This document shows, in pieces, positions 32,785-42,005 of a stretch of DNA of 64,000 bases. Below the pieces are notes generated by a model. It was not told the DNA's origin, did not search any database, and saw only the letters and a program-made list of their open reading frames with translations. This DNA is from Pseudarthrobacter siccitolerans. GTDB taxonomy: Bacteria; Actinomycetota; Actinomycetes; Actinomycetales; Micrococcaceae. How positions within the stretch are numbered: position 1 is the stretch's first letter; the number at the start of each line of letters is the position of its first letter. The stretch lies in assembly GCF_001046895.1 (NCBI RefSeq), contig NZ_CAQI01000045.1, positions 1-64,000 of the forward strand, written 5' to 3'. A program made the translations under genes and the position numbers.

Positions 32785-33531
32785 CTAGCGGCGGCCGGCG
32801 ACGTCGAGGGCCTCGGGCAGCGTGAACGCGCCTGCGTACAAGGCCTTGCCCACGATGGCGCCCTCGACGCCCAGCGGCACCAGGGAGCGCAGGACCTTGA
32901 GGTCGTCCAGGCTCGAAATACCTCCGGAAGCCACCACGGGCTTGCCGGTTTTTTCGACCATCTGGCGGAGCAGCTCCACGTTGGGTCCCTGCAGGGTTCC
33001 GTCCTTGGTCACGTCGGTGACCACGTAGCGCGAGCATCCGGCCTCTTCAAGCCTGCCCAGGACATCCCAGAGGTCCCCGCCTTCCTTGGTCCAGCCGCGT
33101 CCTGCCAACGTGGTTCCGCGGACATCGAGGCCGACGGCGATCTTGTCGCCGAAGCGTTCGATGGCCCGGCGGGTCCACTCCGGATTTTCCAGGGCTGCCG
33201 TACCGAGGTTGACGCGTGCCACGCCCAGGTCAAGTGCCGCTTCGAGAGTTGCGTCGTCGCGGAGGCCGCCGGAGAGTTCCACCTTGATGTCCAGCCTGCC
33301 CACCACTTCGCGCAGCAGCTCCGCATTGGAGCCGCGTCCGAAGGCGGCGTCCAGGTCCACCAGATGGACCCACTCGGCCCCCTGCTGCTGCCAGTTCAGT
33401 GCCGCTTCCAGCGGGGTTCCGTAGCTTGTTTCGCTCCCGGCTTCGCCCTGGACCAGCCGGACGGCCTGGCCGTTGACGACGTCGACGGCGGGCAGCAGTT
33501 CAAGAACCGGCAGGTCGGTAGCGCTGTTCAT
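32785..33531 (-). CDS. priA: PriA: bifunctional HisA/TrpF isomerase
   Basis: A 248-aa (beta-alpha)8 barrel that isomerises ProFAR in histidine synthesis and, in actinobacteria, usually phosphoribosylanthranilate in tryptophan synthesis. It has the HisA-type strand [10 protein letters not shown] with Asp17, the first phosphate site [10 protein letters not shown] near 85-93 and the [13 protein letters not shown] loop near 172-184. The dual activity is inferred from the family in this phylum and cannot be proven here. AGGA precedes the ATG. It follows the 52-aa membrane protein gene. Confidence 0.92.
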   Translation of the reverse strand: MNSATDLPVLELLPAVDVVNGQAVRLVQGEAGSETSYGTPLEAALNWQQQGAEWVHLVDLDAAFGRGSNAELLREVVGRLDIKVELSGGLRDDATLEAALDLGVARVNLGTAALENPEWTRRAIERFGDKIAVGLDVRGTTLAGRGWTKEGGDLWDVLGRLEEAGCSRYVVTDVTKDGTLQGPNVELLRQMVEKTGKPVVASGGISSLDDLKVLRSLVPLGVEGAIVGKALYAGAFTLPEALDVAGRR

Positions 33532-33570
33532 CAGAATCCTCGAAAGTTGGGGGAAAGGGCGGGTGTGCGG

Positions 33571-33729
33571 CTAGTTTGCCGGCAGCGTCAGCAGATAGGC
33601 GGCGAGCAGTGCCATGCCCGCCAGGACGTAGAAGGAAACCTGGGTCCAGAGCGGTTTGTGCTGCTGCCGGAACGAGATGCCGCCGCCGATGAGCAGGCCG
33701 GCGAGTCCCATCAGCAGGACAGACCACAC
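33571..33729 (-). CDS. 52-aa two-segment membrane protein inside the histidine operon
   Basis: The GTG at 33729 shares one base with the hisH stop (TAGTG) and reads 52 codons to a TAG. The product has two hydrophobic segments (about 1-19 and 30-49) around a short polar loop FRQQHKPLWTQ, so it should be a membrane hairpin. It is translationally coupled to hisH and precedes priA by 39 nt. I know no function. Coupling, codon use and membrane pattern support a real gene. Confidence 0.75.
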   Translation of the reverse strand: MWSVLLMGLAGLLIGGGISFRQQHKPLWTQVSFYVLAGMALLAAYLLTLPAN

Positions 33730-34556
33730 TAGGCGCCGCCGCCGGAAGGAGTTTCGGCGTCGGGAGTTTCGACGCCAGGAGTTTCGACGCCAGGCACCGG
33801 GTGGCCTGCCTCCGGGGTGGCTGCGCCGGCATTGCCTGCCTCAGCCGGCCGGCGGAGGGCTTCCACCCAGTTGCGGAGAAGCTGCGCGCCGGCGTCGCCG
33901 GACTTTTCCGGGTGGAACTGGGTTGCGCAGAGCGGACCGTTCTCCACAGCGGCGATAAACGGAGCGCCGTGCTCGGACCAGGTGACCAGCGGCGCGGCCA
34001 TCCGCGGCTGGACAACATCGAAGTTCCATTCCTGCACGCCGTAGGAGTGCACGAAGTAGAACCGCTCGTTTTCGATGCCGGCAAAAAGCTTTGAGCCCTC
34101 CGGCACCTTGACAGTGTTCCAGCCCATGTGCGGAACCACCTCCGCGGGAAGGAGTTCCACCTTTCCGGGCCATTCGCCGATGCCTTCAGCTTCGGTGCCG
34201 TGTTCCACGCCGGCTTCGAACAGCACCTGGAGGCCTACGCAGATCCCCAGGACCGGACGTCCTCCGGCGACGCGGCGGCCGATGAGGCGGATGCCGTCCA
34301 CAGCCTTGAGCTCACGCATAACGGTTTCAAACGCGCCGACCCCGGGGACCACCAGGCCGTCAGCGTTCAGGACGTCCTCGGGCTTGGCGCTGAGGATTAC
34401 CTCGGCGCCTGCGCGCTCCAGGGCACGGACTGCCGAGCGGACGTTCCCGGAGCCGTAGTCCAGCACCGTCACAGTGGGTTTCCCCTCGGGGGACGGCAGC
34501 TTCTGTGAAGCTGAGGGGTCGATGATGGCGCCGTCGCGCAGGACCTGGCCGCTCAC
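33729..34556 (-). CDS. hisH: Imidazole glycerol phosphate synthase subunit HisH
   Basis: Glutaminase subunit that feeds ammonia to HisF. It is a class I amidotransferase: the nucleophile elbow GICVGLQ holds Cys106 and the His/Glu pair is in [11 protein letters not shown]. From the GTG at 34556, overlapping the hisB stop (GTGA), the protein is 275 aa, with an atypical 28-residue N-terminus and a 40-residue C-terminal tail holding GVETP repeats. An internal GTG at 34472 with AGGGG 8 nt upstream would start at the canonical [11 protein letters not shown] and may be the true start. hisF is not in the window. Confidence 0.92.
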   Translation of the reverse strand: MSGQVLRDGAIIDPSASQKLPSPEGKPTVTVLDYGSGNVRSAVRALERAGAEVILSAKPEDVLNADGLVVPGVGAFETVMRELKAVDGIRLIGRRVAGGRPVLGICVGLQVLFEAGVEHGTEAEGIGEWPGKVELLPAEVVPHMGWNTVKVPEGSKLFAGIENERFYFVHSYGVQEWNFDVVQPRMAAPLVTWSEHGAPFIAAVENGPLCATQFHPEKSGDAGAQLLRNWVEALRRPAEAGNAGAATPEAGHPVPGVETPGVETPDAETPSGGGA

Positions 34557-35173
34557 AGCGCACCCTTGGTGGAGGGAATACCTTCGACGCGGGGGTCGGA
34601 CTCAACGGCAGCGCGGAGGGCACGGGCGAATGCCTTGAACTGGGCTTCGACGATGTGGTGCGGATCCCTGCCCGCGATTACGTTCATGTGGAGGCAGATC
34701 CCCGCGTGCAGGGTGATCGCTTCAAAGACGTGGCGGGTCAGCGAGCCGGTGAAGTGCCCGCCGATCAGGTGGTATTCCTGGCCTGCGGGTTCCCCGCCGT
34801 GCACCAGGTACGGGCGGCCGGAAACGTCGACGACGGCGTGGGCCAGAGCTTCATCCAGGGGCACGGTGGCTTCACCGAAGCGGCGGATTCCCGCTTTGTT
34901 GCCAAGGGCGGTGCGCAGCACTTCCCCAAACGTGATGGCAACGTCCTCGACGGTGTGGTGGACGTCGATGTGGGTGTCCCCGGTGGCCTTGACCGTCAGG
35001 TCGATGAGCGAGTGCTTGCAGAGCGCGGTGAGCATGTGGTCGTAGAACGGCACCGAGGTATCGATGTCCGAGACGCCGGTACCGTCGAGGTTGATCTCCA
35101 CGAGCACGGAAGACTCGCTGGTGGCACGCTCCATGCGGGCCGTCCTGGCCGCAGTGGATCCGGTGGAACTCAT
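34553..35173 (-). CDS. hisB: Imidazoleglycerol-phosphate dehydratase
   Basis: A 206-aa Mn-dependent dehydratase of histidine synthesis, monofunctional (no phosphatase domain). The paired metal-binding motifs are [11 protein letters not shown] and [12 protein letters not shown]. The ATG at 35173 was chosen over a TTG two codons earlier because of the AAGGA upstream. It lies between hisC and hisH. Confidence 0.95.
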   Translation of the reverse strand: MSSTGSTAARTARMERATSESSVLVEINLDGTGVSDIDTSVPFYDHMLTALCKHSLIDLTVKATGDTHIDVHHTVEDVAITFGEVLRTALGNKAGIRRFGEATVPLDEALAHAVVDVSGRPYLVHGGEPAGQEYHLIGGHFTGSLTRHVFEAITLHAGICLHMNVIAGRDPHHIVEAQFKAFARALRAAVESDPRVEGIPSTKGAL

Positions 35174-35233
35174 GGTCAAGTGTCCTTTGGGAAGAAGGAG
35201 TGGTTCAAGGCGTCCAGCGCCGGTACTTCCAGT

Positions 35234-36352
35234 CTAGGCGGGAAGCTTCGACTGGCTGGCAAGGATGCTTTCCAGGGCCCTGAGGAAGGCTGTGGTTTCC
35301 GCCTCAGTGCCCGCGGTGACGCGAAGGTGCCCCGGGATTCCAACGTCTCGGATCAACACACCGGCGTCCAGCAGTTCCTGCCAGACCTGGTGCGGGTTCT
35401 CGAGCCCGCCGAAGAACACGTAGTTGGAATCCGAGGCGGCGGGCTTCAGCCCCATCCTGGTCAGCTCCGCCACAATCCGGTCGCGCTGTTGCTTGATGTC
35501 CTCAACGTCCGCCATCAAGGCTTCGCGGTGCTGAAGTGCTGCCAGCGCGGTGGCCTGCGTGATGGCGGAAAGGTGGTACGGGAGCCGGACCAACCGCAGC
35601 GCATCGGTGACTTCGGGCGCCGCGGCCATGTAACCGAGACGGGCCCCCGCCAGGGCGAAAGCCTTGCTCATGGTGCGCGAAACAATGAGCCGTTCACGGC
35701 CAGGCAGGAGCGTGAGCGCGCTGGGCGTTCCGTCATGGGCGAACTCGTGGTACGCCTCGTCCACGATGACGATCGTCTGGCTGGCCTCGCCGGCCTCGTA
35801 CACGGCCTCCACAACATCGAGCCCCAGGCCGGTTCCGGTGGGGTTGTTCGGAGAGCAGAGGAAAACAATATTGGGCTGCAGTTCCTTGACCTGCAGGGCG
35901 GCCGATTCGGCGCTGAGGCCGTAGCCCTCCGCCCGGTAGCCCACGATGTATTCAGTGTCCGTGCCGCTGGCCAGAAGCGGGTACATGGAGTACGTGGGCG
36001 GGAAGCCCAGTGCAGTGCGGCCGGGTCCGCCGAAAGCCTGGAGGATCTGCTGGAGTACCTCGTTGGACCCGTTGGCCGCCCAGAGGTTCGACTCATCTAG
36101 GCCATGCCCCAGGTACTCCGCCAGAGCCTTGCGCAGTTCGGTGAATTCCCGGTCCGGGTAGCGGTTCAGGCCTGCGGCAGCTTCCGTTACTGCGGCGCTG
36201 ATGGCCGCGCGGACGTCCGCGGGCACGCCATGGGTGTTCTCGTTGACGTTGAGGAGGATGGGGACATCCAGCTGGGGTGCGCCGTAGGGGGTCAGCCCAC
36301 GAAGGTTGCTGCGGAGGGGAAGCCGGTTCAGGCGCTCTAGCTGGTCATTCAC
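35234..36352 (-). CDS. hisC: Histidinol-phosphate aminotransferase
   Basis: A 372-aa class I/II PLP aminotransferase. CSPNNPTGTGL, VDEAYHEFA and the PLP lysine in SRTMSKAFALAGARLGY near 225 are clear. Adjacency to hisB and hisH supports the histidine role. The GTG start has TAAACT 6 nt upstream, so the operon transcript may begin at or next to the start codon. hisD, usually upstream, is not here; a LysM gene occupies that place. Confidence 0.93.
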   Translation of the reverse strand: MNDQLERLNRLPLRSNLRGLTPYGAPQLDVPILLNVNENTHGVPADVRAAISAAVTEAAAGLNRYPDREFTELRKALAEYLGHGLDESNLWAANGSNEVLQQILQAFGGPGRTALGFPPTYSMYPLLASGTDTEYIVGYRAEGYGLSAESAALQVKELQPNIVFLCSPNNPTGTGLGLDVVEAVYEAGEASQTIVIVDEAYHEFAHDGTPSALTLLPGRERLIVSRTMSKAFALAGARLGYMAAAPEVTDALRLVRLPYHLSAITQATALAALQHREALMADVEDIKQQRDRIVAELTRMGLKPAASDSNYVFFGGLENPHQVWQELLDAGVLIRDVGIPGHLRVTAGTEAETTAFLRALESILASQSKLPA

Positions 36353-36421
36353 CTGAACAGTTTAGTGCCCGTGCAGGGGACCGGAAAATGTGACGGTGCC
36401 CTGTTCGCGCTCAGCGTGCAG

Positions 36422-36838
36422 CTAGCGTGTGGGCACGTACAGCTGCTGGCCGGGGTGGACAGCGCCGGCACTGAGGTTGTTGAGCTGCACGATGTCCGCC
36501 ACGACATCGCGCGCATCCCGCCCGGGGTCAACGGTTCCGGCGATGGCCCACAGCGACTGGCCCGGCTGCACGGTAACGGTGACCGTGGGGGTGACCGAAA
36601 GGTCCGCCGCCGATTCCGAGGCCTTTGCGGGCGAGTTGAAGAAGCCGGCCAACGAGAGCAGCAAGGCCGCCAGCAGGACCAGGGGGATGCCGATCAGGAC
36701 CACCTTCCCCCGGCGGGTCAGCCGCAGCGGCGGCAGGGGCGCAGGGCGCTCCGGCTGCCGGGCGGCCGGCTGCGACATAAGTTGATGCACCGAAAGAAGC
36801 TGCGGACGTGAACCCTGTGAAGCAGATGTAGCTGACAT
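36422..36838 (-). CDS. LysM membrane protein divergent from lexA, probable SOS division inhibitor
   Basis: A 138-aa protein with a polar N-terminus, one transmembrane segment at about 46-68 (VVLIGIPLVLLAALLLSLAG) and a C-terminal LysM domain (about 83-137: VTVQPGQSLWAIAG ... VQLNNLSAGAVHPGQQLYVP). It is divergent from lexA and shares two LexA boxes. This is the layout of ChiZ in mycobacteria, DivS in corynebacteria and YneA in Bacillus, which delay division after DNA damage. The analogy is from context and architecture, not sequence identity. AGGAGG precedes the ATG. Confidence 0.82.
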   Translation of the reverse strand: MSATSASQGSRPQLLSVHQLMSQPAARQPERPAPLPPLRLTRRGKVVLIGIPLVLLAALLLSLAGFFNSPAKASESAADLSVTPTVTVTVQPGQSLWAIAGTVDPGRDARDVVADIVQLNNLSAGAVHPGQQLYVPTR

Positions 36839-36939
36839 GAACTGAGCCCTCCTGGACCTGACCGTGCTGCCCGACGTTCTCCCCACCGCCGCCGATACAC
36901 CCGGAACTGGTCCGGACTTTCGAACGCCTTTACGCTGAG

Positions 36940-36955
36940 TAGAACAAATGTTCGA
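36940..36955. promoter_or_regulatory. LexA box 1 (LysM side)
   Basis: TAGAACAAATGTTCGA, 11 of 12 fixed positions of TCGAAC-N4-GTTCGA. Confidence 0.85.
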
Positions 36956-37006
36956 ACTTTGCTTTCTCTGTTTTAGCACTTATCAACGAATATTGTCGAG
37001 ACTCGC

Positions 37007-37022
37007 TAGAACAAATGTTTGA
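37007..37022. promoter_or_regulatory. LexA box 2 (lexA side)
   Basis: TAGAACAAATGTTTGA, 10 of 12 fixed positions. It shares 15 of 16 bases with box 1, 67 bp away, suggesting cooperative or duplicated control. Confidence 0.8.
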
Positions 37023-37157
37023 AAATGCCAAGTGGCTGGCCTAGCTTTGAAGACAAGAACAACCACCTCTGAAGTTGATCAGCAGGGTCTGACAATTACG
37101 GCGGCTACTCCGGGTCCGGGCCGAAAAGCCGGGTCAAACTGAAAGGCATTGGCGAAT

Positions 37158-37892
37158 ATGGCAGCAGCAGCCGCCGGGGGCAGGGCAACCTCCCAACCGA
37201 AGAAGACCGCCAAGGGCCTGACGCCGCGGCAGAAGAAGATCCTCGAAACCATCCAGCGCTCGGTCAATGACAACGGCTATCCGCCATCCATGCGGGAAAT
37301 CGGCGACACCGTGGGCCTCGCGAGCCTCTCCAGCGTCACCCACCAGCTCTCGCAGCTGGAAAAGCTCGGCTACCTCCGCCGCGACCCGAAAAGGCCCCGC
37401 GCTATGGAAGTGTTGATGCCCCTGACGCTGGATGGAGGTGCACCCAAGGCGGCAACGGAGCCGTCTGCCCTTCTGCCGGGCAGCAGCGCCACGGTGACCG
37501 AACTTCCCACCGCCATGGACACCGCCATGGTTCCCCTCGTGGGCCGGATCGCCGCGGGCGGTCCCATCCTGGCCGATCAGGTGGTGGAGGATGTCCTGGC
37601 GCTCCCGCGGCAACTGGTGGGCCAGGGCGAACTGTTTATGCTCAAGGTGGCCGGCGATTCCATGGTGGACGCCGCGATCTGCGACGGCGACTGGGTAGTG
37701 GTGCGCCGCCAGGCGGATGCCGCCAACGGCGATATTGTCGCGGCGCTGCTGGACGATGAAGCCACCGTCAAGACCTTCCGCCAGCGCGACGGCCACACGT
37801 GGCTGCTTCCGCAGAACACGCAGTACGAACCCATTCTGGGCGACCACGCCACCATTATGGGCAAGGTTGTCTCAGTACTCCGCTCGCTGTAG
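37158..37892 (+). CDS. lexA: LexA repressor
   Basis: SOS repressor; RecA filaments trigger its self-cleavage. The 244-aa protein has an N-terminal winged helix (about 20-85), the cleavage site Ala133-Gly134 in GRIAAGGP, and the Ser168/Lys205 dyad (VAGDSMVD and EATVKTF). The linker is longer than in E. coli, as is usual in actinobacteria. A TTG three codons earlier (37149) is an alternative start. It has its own LexA boxes and ends at a strong terminator. Confidence 0.96.
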   Translation: MAAAAAGGRATSQPKKTAKGLTPRQKKILETIQRSVNDNGYPPSMREIGDTVGLASLSSVTHQLSQLEKLGYLRRDPKRPRAMEVLMPLTLDGGAPKAATEPSALLPGSSATVTELPTAMDTAMVPLVGRIAAGGPILADQVVEDVLALPRQLVGQGELFMLKVAGDSMVDAAICDGDWVVVRRQADAANGDIVAALLDDEATVKTFRQRDGHTWLLPQNTQYEPILGDHATIMGKVVSVLRSL

Positions 37893-37898
37893 GCAGCG

Positions 37899-37940
37899 GC
37901 CTGCGCCTTGCCGGCAGCGCAATGCCGGCAAGGCGCAGGC
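37899..37940. terminator. Bidirectional terminator lexA/dinG-like
   Basis: A perfect 18-bp inverted repeat (37899-37916 with 37923-37940, 6-nt loop) starting 7 nt after the lexA stop and ending 7 bp before the stop of the convergent helicase gene. GTTTCC follows on the plus strand. Confidence 0.85.
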
Positions 37941-37947
37941 GTTTCCG

Positions 37948-40005
37948 TCAGGCGTTCTCCTGCGCCAGGCGCTCGAGCGCCGCGATCGCCGTCGTACGGT
38001 CCGTGGTGGACCAGAAGGGCGGCAGCGCGCCGCGAAGGAAACCGGCATACCGTTCGGTGGCAAGCCTGGAATCCAGCACCGCCACCACGCCTTTGTCCCC
38101 GGTGGAGCGGATCAGGCGTCCGGCTCCCTGGGCCAGCCGGATGGCGGCATGGGTGGCGGATACGGACATAAATCCGTTGCCGCCGGCCTGCGCCACGGCA
38201 CGGGACCGTGCCGTCATCAAGGGATCGTCCGGCCGGGGGAAGGGAATCCGGTCGATGACCACCAGCCGGCAGGATCCGCCGGGAACATCCACGCCTTGCC
38301 ATAACGACATGGTGCCGAACAGGCAGGTGTCGGGTTCGTCCGCGAACTGCTTCACCAGCGCCGTCATGGTGGAGTCGCCCTGGCAGAGGATGGTCATTCC
38401 CAGCTTTGGCCGCAGGGCGTCGGCTGCTTCCTCCGCTGCCCGCCGGGACGAAAACAGGCATAGTGCGCCGCCGTTGGACGCCCGGATCAGGGCTTCCAGC
38501 TCGGCCAGTGACTCGGGAGACGCTCCGCGGCCGGGCTTGGGCAGGTGACCGGCTACGTAGAGGATGCCCTGCTTGGGATAGTCAAAGGGTGACCCCACAT
38601 CAACACCGGTCCAGCTGGGTGCGCCCTCGCCCACCAGGCCCAAGCCGCCCGCTGCGGGCTCAAAGGCCGAACCGATGGCCAGCGTTGCCGAGGTCAGCAC
38701 CACGGTGTGTCCGGCGAACAGGCCTTCACGCAGCCGCCCGGCCACGGACAGCGGGGCAATGTTGATCAAGGCGGGAGCCGACTCATCCGGCTGGGAATAT
38801 CCCTGCTGCGGGTCAAAGGAGCTCGCGCGGGAGAACCACACCACTTCCCTGTTCTCGCGCGCGGCCAGGAGCCGTTCGCACAGTTCCAGGATGACCATCA
38901 GCCGGGAGCGCGCAAGCTGCCTCCCGCCGTCGGCCGTGGCGCCGCTGTCCCCTTTCGAATCGGACAGGGCGGCCCGGCAGGCCTCACGCAGCTGGTCCAC
39001 GCAGTCCAGCTGCTCATCATTCAGTCCGTTCGGCAGCAGCCCGTTGGGTACTCCCGCCAGCGCAACTTCCAGGTTTGCAGCAGCGGCGTTCAGCGCGTCC
39101 ACCGTGATGGCCGTGTGCTTGCGGGCACCGGCAGCGGCGGCATGGACCATGGCCACCGAGAGCTGGCCGGACACAGCGCCGGTCACCCGGTCCTGGAGCT
39201 CGTGGGCCTCGTCCACCACCACAACGTCGTACTCCGGGAGCACGGCCAGGCCTTCAAAAGCGCTGACGGCGAGCATGGCGTGGTTGGTGACCACGACGTC
39301 GGCTTCGGCGGCGTCCTGCCGGGCCAGCTCGCTGAAGCATTCTGCCGCCATGGGGCACTTCTGCGCGCCCAGGCACTCCATGGACGTGACCGAGACCTGC
39401 CGCCAGGCACGGTCCGTGACGCCGGGCAGGAGCTCGTCCCGGTCCCCGGTGGTGGTCTTTTCGGCCCACTCCCGCAGGCGGACCACTTCCTTGCCCAGCT
39501 GGGAGGCGGGACCGCCCACGGCCGCCGCAAAGTGCGGGACGCTGGTGTCCTCCCCGAGGGAAAACAGCTGGCCCTCGGAGGGTTCCTCCGAGGGAAAACC
39601 GCCTTCGAGTTTGTGCACACAGACGTAATTGGACCGTCCCTTGACCAGCGCCACCTTGACGGGCCGGTCCAGGGCGGGAGTAATGGTTTTCAGGAGCCGG
39701 GGAAGGTCCCTGCCCACGATCTGGGTCTGCAGGGCAAGCGTCGCCGTGGACACCAGGGCCGGCTTGTTGCTCTCCAGGGCATGCGCGATCAGGGGTATGA
39801 GGTACGCCAGCGACTTTCCGGTACCTGTTCCCGCCTGGACCAGCAGGTGGTCTCCGGTTTCAATGGCCCGGGCCACCTGCCTTGCCATCTCATGCTGGCC
39901 GCTTCGGCTTTGCCCGCCCATGCCCGCAACGGCCCGGTCGAGCAGCTCGATGACGAACTGCTCGCCGGGCGTCGCTGTGGCTTCGTCAGCCACGACGTCA
40001 GTCAT
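37948..40005 (-). CDS. ATP-dependent DNA helicase, DinG/XPD family
   Basis: A 685-aa superfamily 2 helicase that unwinds 5'-to-3' and resolves unusual DNA structures. The Walker A motif AGTGTGKS is at 58-65 and the DEAH box near 263. Cysteines in YVCVHKLEGG and MECLGAQKCPMAAEC fit an XPD-type iron-sulphur cluster. Motif VI is seen in AQGAGRLIRS. No LexA box is near it. Its ATG overlaps the hflX stop by 8 nt, so the two are co-translated. Confidence 0.92.
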   Translation of the reverse strand: MTDVVADEATATPGEQFVIELLDRAVAGMGGQSRSGQHEMARQVARAIETGDHLLVQAGTGTGKSLAYLIPLIAHALESNKPALVSTATLALQTQIVGRDLPRLLKTITPALDRPVKVALVKGRSNYVCVHKLEGGFPSEEPSEGQLFSLGEDTSVPHFAAAVGGPASQLGKEVVRLREWAEKTTTGDRDELLPGVTDRAWRQVSVTSMECLGAQKCPMAAECFSELARQDAAEADVVVTNHAMLAVSAFEGLAVLPEYDVVVVDEAHELQDRVTGAVSGQLSVAMVHAAAAGARKHTAITVDALNAAAANLEVALAGVPNGLLPNGLNDEQLDCVDQLREACRAALSDSKGDSGATADGGRQLARSRLMVILELCERLLAARENREVVWFSRASSFDPQQGYSQPDESAPALINIAPLSVAGRLREGLFAGHTVVLTSATLAIGSAFEPAAGGLGLVGEGAPSWTGVDVGSPFDYPKQGILYVAGHLPKPGRGASPESLAELEALIRASNGGALCLFSSRRAAEEAADALRPKLGMTILCQGDSTMTALVKQFADEPDTCLFGTMSLWQGVDVPGGSCRLVVIDRIPFPRPDDPLMTARSRAVAQAGGNGFMSVSATHAAIRLAQGAGRLIRSTGDKGVVAVLDSRLATERYAGFLRGALPPFWSTTDRTTAIAALERLAQENA

Positions 40006-41578
40006 GGGTGACGAAAGATTCCAGTTCAGCCGCGAGGCCTTCCCGGACTTTGACTACTGCCCGGGTGCCGGCTTCATCATGGTCGACGCTGATGATCTCG
40101 GCATCCGATTCGTGCAGCTTGCTGACCAGGTCGCCGCGGTCGTACGGGATGAGCAGCTCGAGCTTGACCGAAGGCCGCGGGATGGCCTCGCTGATAGCCT
40201 GCAGCAGCTCGGGGATGCCTTCGCCCGTGCGCGCCGAAACCACAACGTGCCGCGGTTCGCGCTGTTTCAGCCGTTCCACCACAAAAGGATCGGCGGCGTC
40301 GGCCTTGTTGAGCACGATGATCTCAGGCACCTTGCGGGCGTCCACCTCGCTGAAGACCTTGCGCACTGCGGCAATCTGGCCCTCGGGGTCCGGGTGCGAA
40401 ACATCCACGACGTGGAGGATCAGGTCAGCGTCCGCCACCTCCTCCAGCGTGGAGCGGAAGGCTTCCACCAGCTGCGTGGGGAGCGAGCGGACAAAGCCGA
40501 CAGTATCGGCCAGCGTGTAGCCGAGGCCGTCGGCGGTCTCGGCCTTCCGGACCGTGGGATCCAGGGTGGCGAACAACGCGTTCTCCACCAGCACCCCGGC
40601 GTCCGTCAGGCGGTTCAGCAGCGAGGACTTGCCGGCGTTGGTGTAGCCGGCAATGGCTACCGAGGGCACCTCATTACGACGGCGGTTGGCGCGTTTGGTC
40701 TCCCGGGCCGGCTTCATCGCGGCGATCTCCCGCCGCAGCTTGGCCATGCGCGTGCGGATCCTCCGGCGGTCCAGTTCGATCTTGGTTTCACCAGGGCCAC
40801 GCGAACCCATACCGGCCGCGGCACTGCCCACCTGGCCACCGGCCTGGCGGGACATCGACTCGCCCCAGCCGCGCAGGCGCGGCAGCAAGTACTCGAGCTG
40901 TGCCAGCTCCACCTGGGCCTTGCCTTCCCGGCTCTTCGCGTGCTGCGCGAAGATATCCAGGATCAGGGCCGTGCGGTCAATCACCTTGACCTTGACGATG
41001 TCCTCAAGGCCGCGCCGCTGGGACGGCGCCAGTTCGCCGTCCACCACCACGGTATCGGCGCCGGTGGACATCACGATGTCCTTCAGCTCCAGGGCCTTGC
41101 CGGAGCCAAGGAACGTTCCCGGGTCCGGCTTGTCGCGGCGCTGCACCAGGCCGTCAAGGACCTCGGAACCGGCGGTTTCGGCGAGGGCGGCAAGCTCGCG
41201 CAGCGAGTTTTCCGCGTCGGCGAGGGTTCCTTCGGACCACAGGCCTGCCAGGACCACCCGTTCCAGGCGAAGCTGCCGGTATTCGACTTCGGTGACGTCT
41301 TCGAGTTCTGTCGACAACCCGGCCGTACGGCGCAGGGCCCGGCGTTCCTCGAGATCCTGCTGGTCGCCGTCGTAGGTTGTATGTTCTTCATCCAGGCGGG
41401 AGATGGCCTGGGCTTTGCCCAGTACCGCTTTACCGTCGCCCCGTTGCGTAGCGCCTGGCGTGCTGACGGTCTTAGCCGGTACGTCCTTGGAGAGAATCCG
41501 GTCGATCACAGCCTGGATTTCCTCAGGACTCATGTCCTGGGCGGCGGGATCGGATCCGGTGTTGGGCTGGCTGGTCAT
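39998..41578 (-). CDS. hflX: GTPase HflX
   Basis: Ribosome-splitting GTPase used under stress. It has the N-terminal HflX domain (GxxxE-type LGSGKALELKD and RRGLEDIVKVKVIDRTALIL blocks, then a coiled-coil with RGPGETKIELDRR), then the G domain: G1 AGYTNAGKSS, G3 DTVGFV, G4 NKAD. With the ATG at 41578 it is 526 aa, with AGGAG close before it. An ATG at 41668 with AGGAG 6 nt upstream would add 30 polar residues and cannot be excluded. The helicase gene follows with an 8-nt overlap. Confidence 0.93.
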   Translation of the reverse strand: MTSQPNTGSDPAAQDMSPEEIQAVIDRILSKDVPAKTVSTPGATQRGDGKAVLGKAQAISRLDEEHTTYDGDQQDLEERRALRRTAGLSTELEDVTEVEYRQLRLERVVLAGLWSEGTLADAENSLRELAALAETAGSEVLDGLVQRRDKPDPGTFLGSGKALELKDIVMSTGADTVVVDGELAPSQRRGLEDIVKVKVIDRTALILDIFAQHAKSREGKAQVELAQLEYLLPRLRGWGESMSRQAGGQVGSAAAGMGSRGPGETKIELDRRRIRTRMAKLRREIAAMKPARETKRANRRRNEVPSVAIAGYTNAGKSSLLNRLTDAGVLVENALFATLDPTVRKAETADGLGYTLADTVGFVRSLPTQLVEAFRSTLEEVADADLILHVVDVSHPDPEGQIAAVRKVFSEVDARKVPEIIVLNKADAADPFVVERLKQREPRHVVVSARTGEGIPELLQAISEAIPRPSVKLELLIPYDRGDLVSKLHESDAEIISVDHDEAGTRAVVKVREGLAAELESFVTHD

Positions 41579-42005
41579 GGTCTCCTTTGAAGGTTCGGCA
41601 TTTCCAGAATAGTGCCGATTGCTGGTGTTTGGGGAAGTATTCGCGCTGGGCTGACGGCCTGGGGTCATGCGGTTCTCCTGGTGGGTCTCGCCGGGCGGCA
41701 AACGCTCCGGCGGGCGGCGGCCGCCCTGAAAAAGGCGGCGAAGAGGAAAGGGCCGGAGCATCGGCGAAAGGGACAGCAGGAGGCTGACTTTCGAGTAGTG
41801 TCCGGCGGCCGGAGCGAACGCGCAAGGCGCGGTCCGGTGCACAAGGGCGGAAGGCGGAAATGCCTGCATCGCTGTGGGACAGTTTCTTCGGGACGGGCGT
41901 GGCCCGTGCCGGCTACTCGAAGATCAGAAACATGGCTTCTACCCTAACAGACGCTCTCCTGCGCAGTTTCCCATTACGCTGCAAGGGGAACTACTCTGGC
42001 CAGTT
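41579..42005. other. 427-bp divergent region hflX / methyltransferase
   Basis: If hflX starts at 41578 this is the longest gene-free stretch in the window. It is G+C-rich near 41690-41850, with a short hairpin GCCGCC/GGCGGC enclosing AAAAA near 41723-41742. TACTCT at 41992-41997 lies 8 nt before the methyltransferase ATG and may be its -10. I see no RNA gene or credible small ORF. Confidence 0.5.

Larger units (their letters stand above)
36839..37157. promoter_or_regulatory. Divergent lexA/LysM control region
   Basis: 319 bp without a gene. It is A/T-rich in its centre (about 36935-37030) and contains two LexA boxes plus a half site TCGAAC near 36920. Both genes should be repressed by LexA. 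I could not fix individual -35/-10 pairs. Confidence 0.6.

Noticed and set aside
37899..37940. 18-bp palindrome after lexA as a mobile repeat
   Set aside because: Its position 7 nt from both converging stops, short loop and unique sequence fit an ordinary bidirectional terminator.
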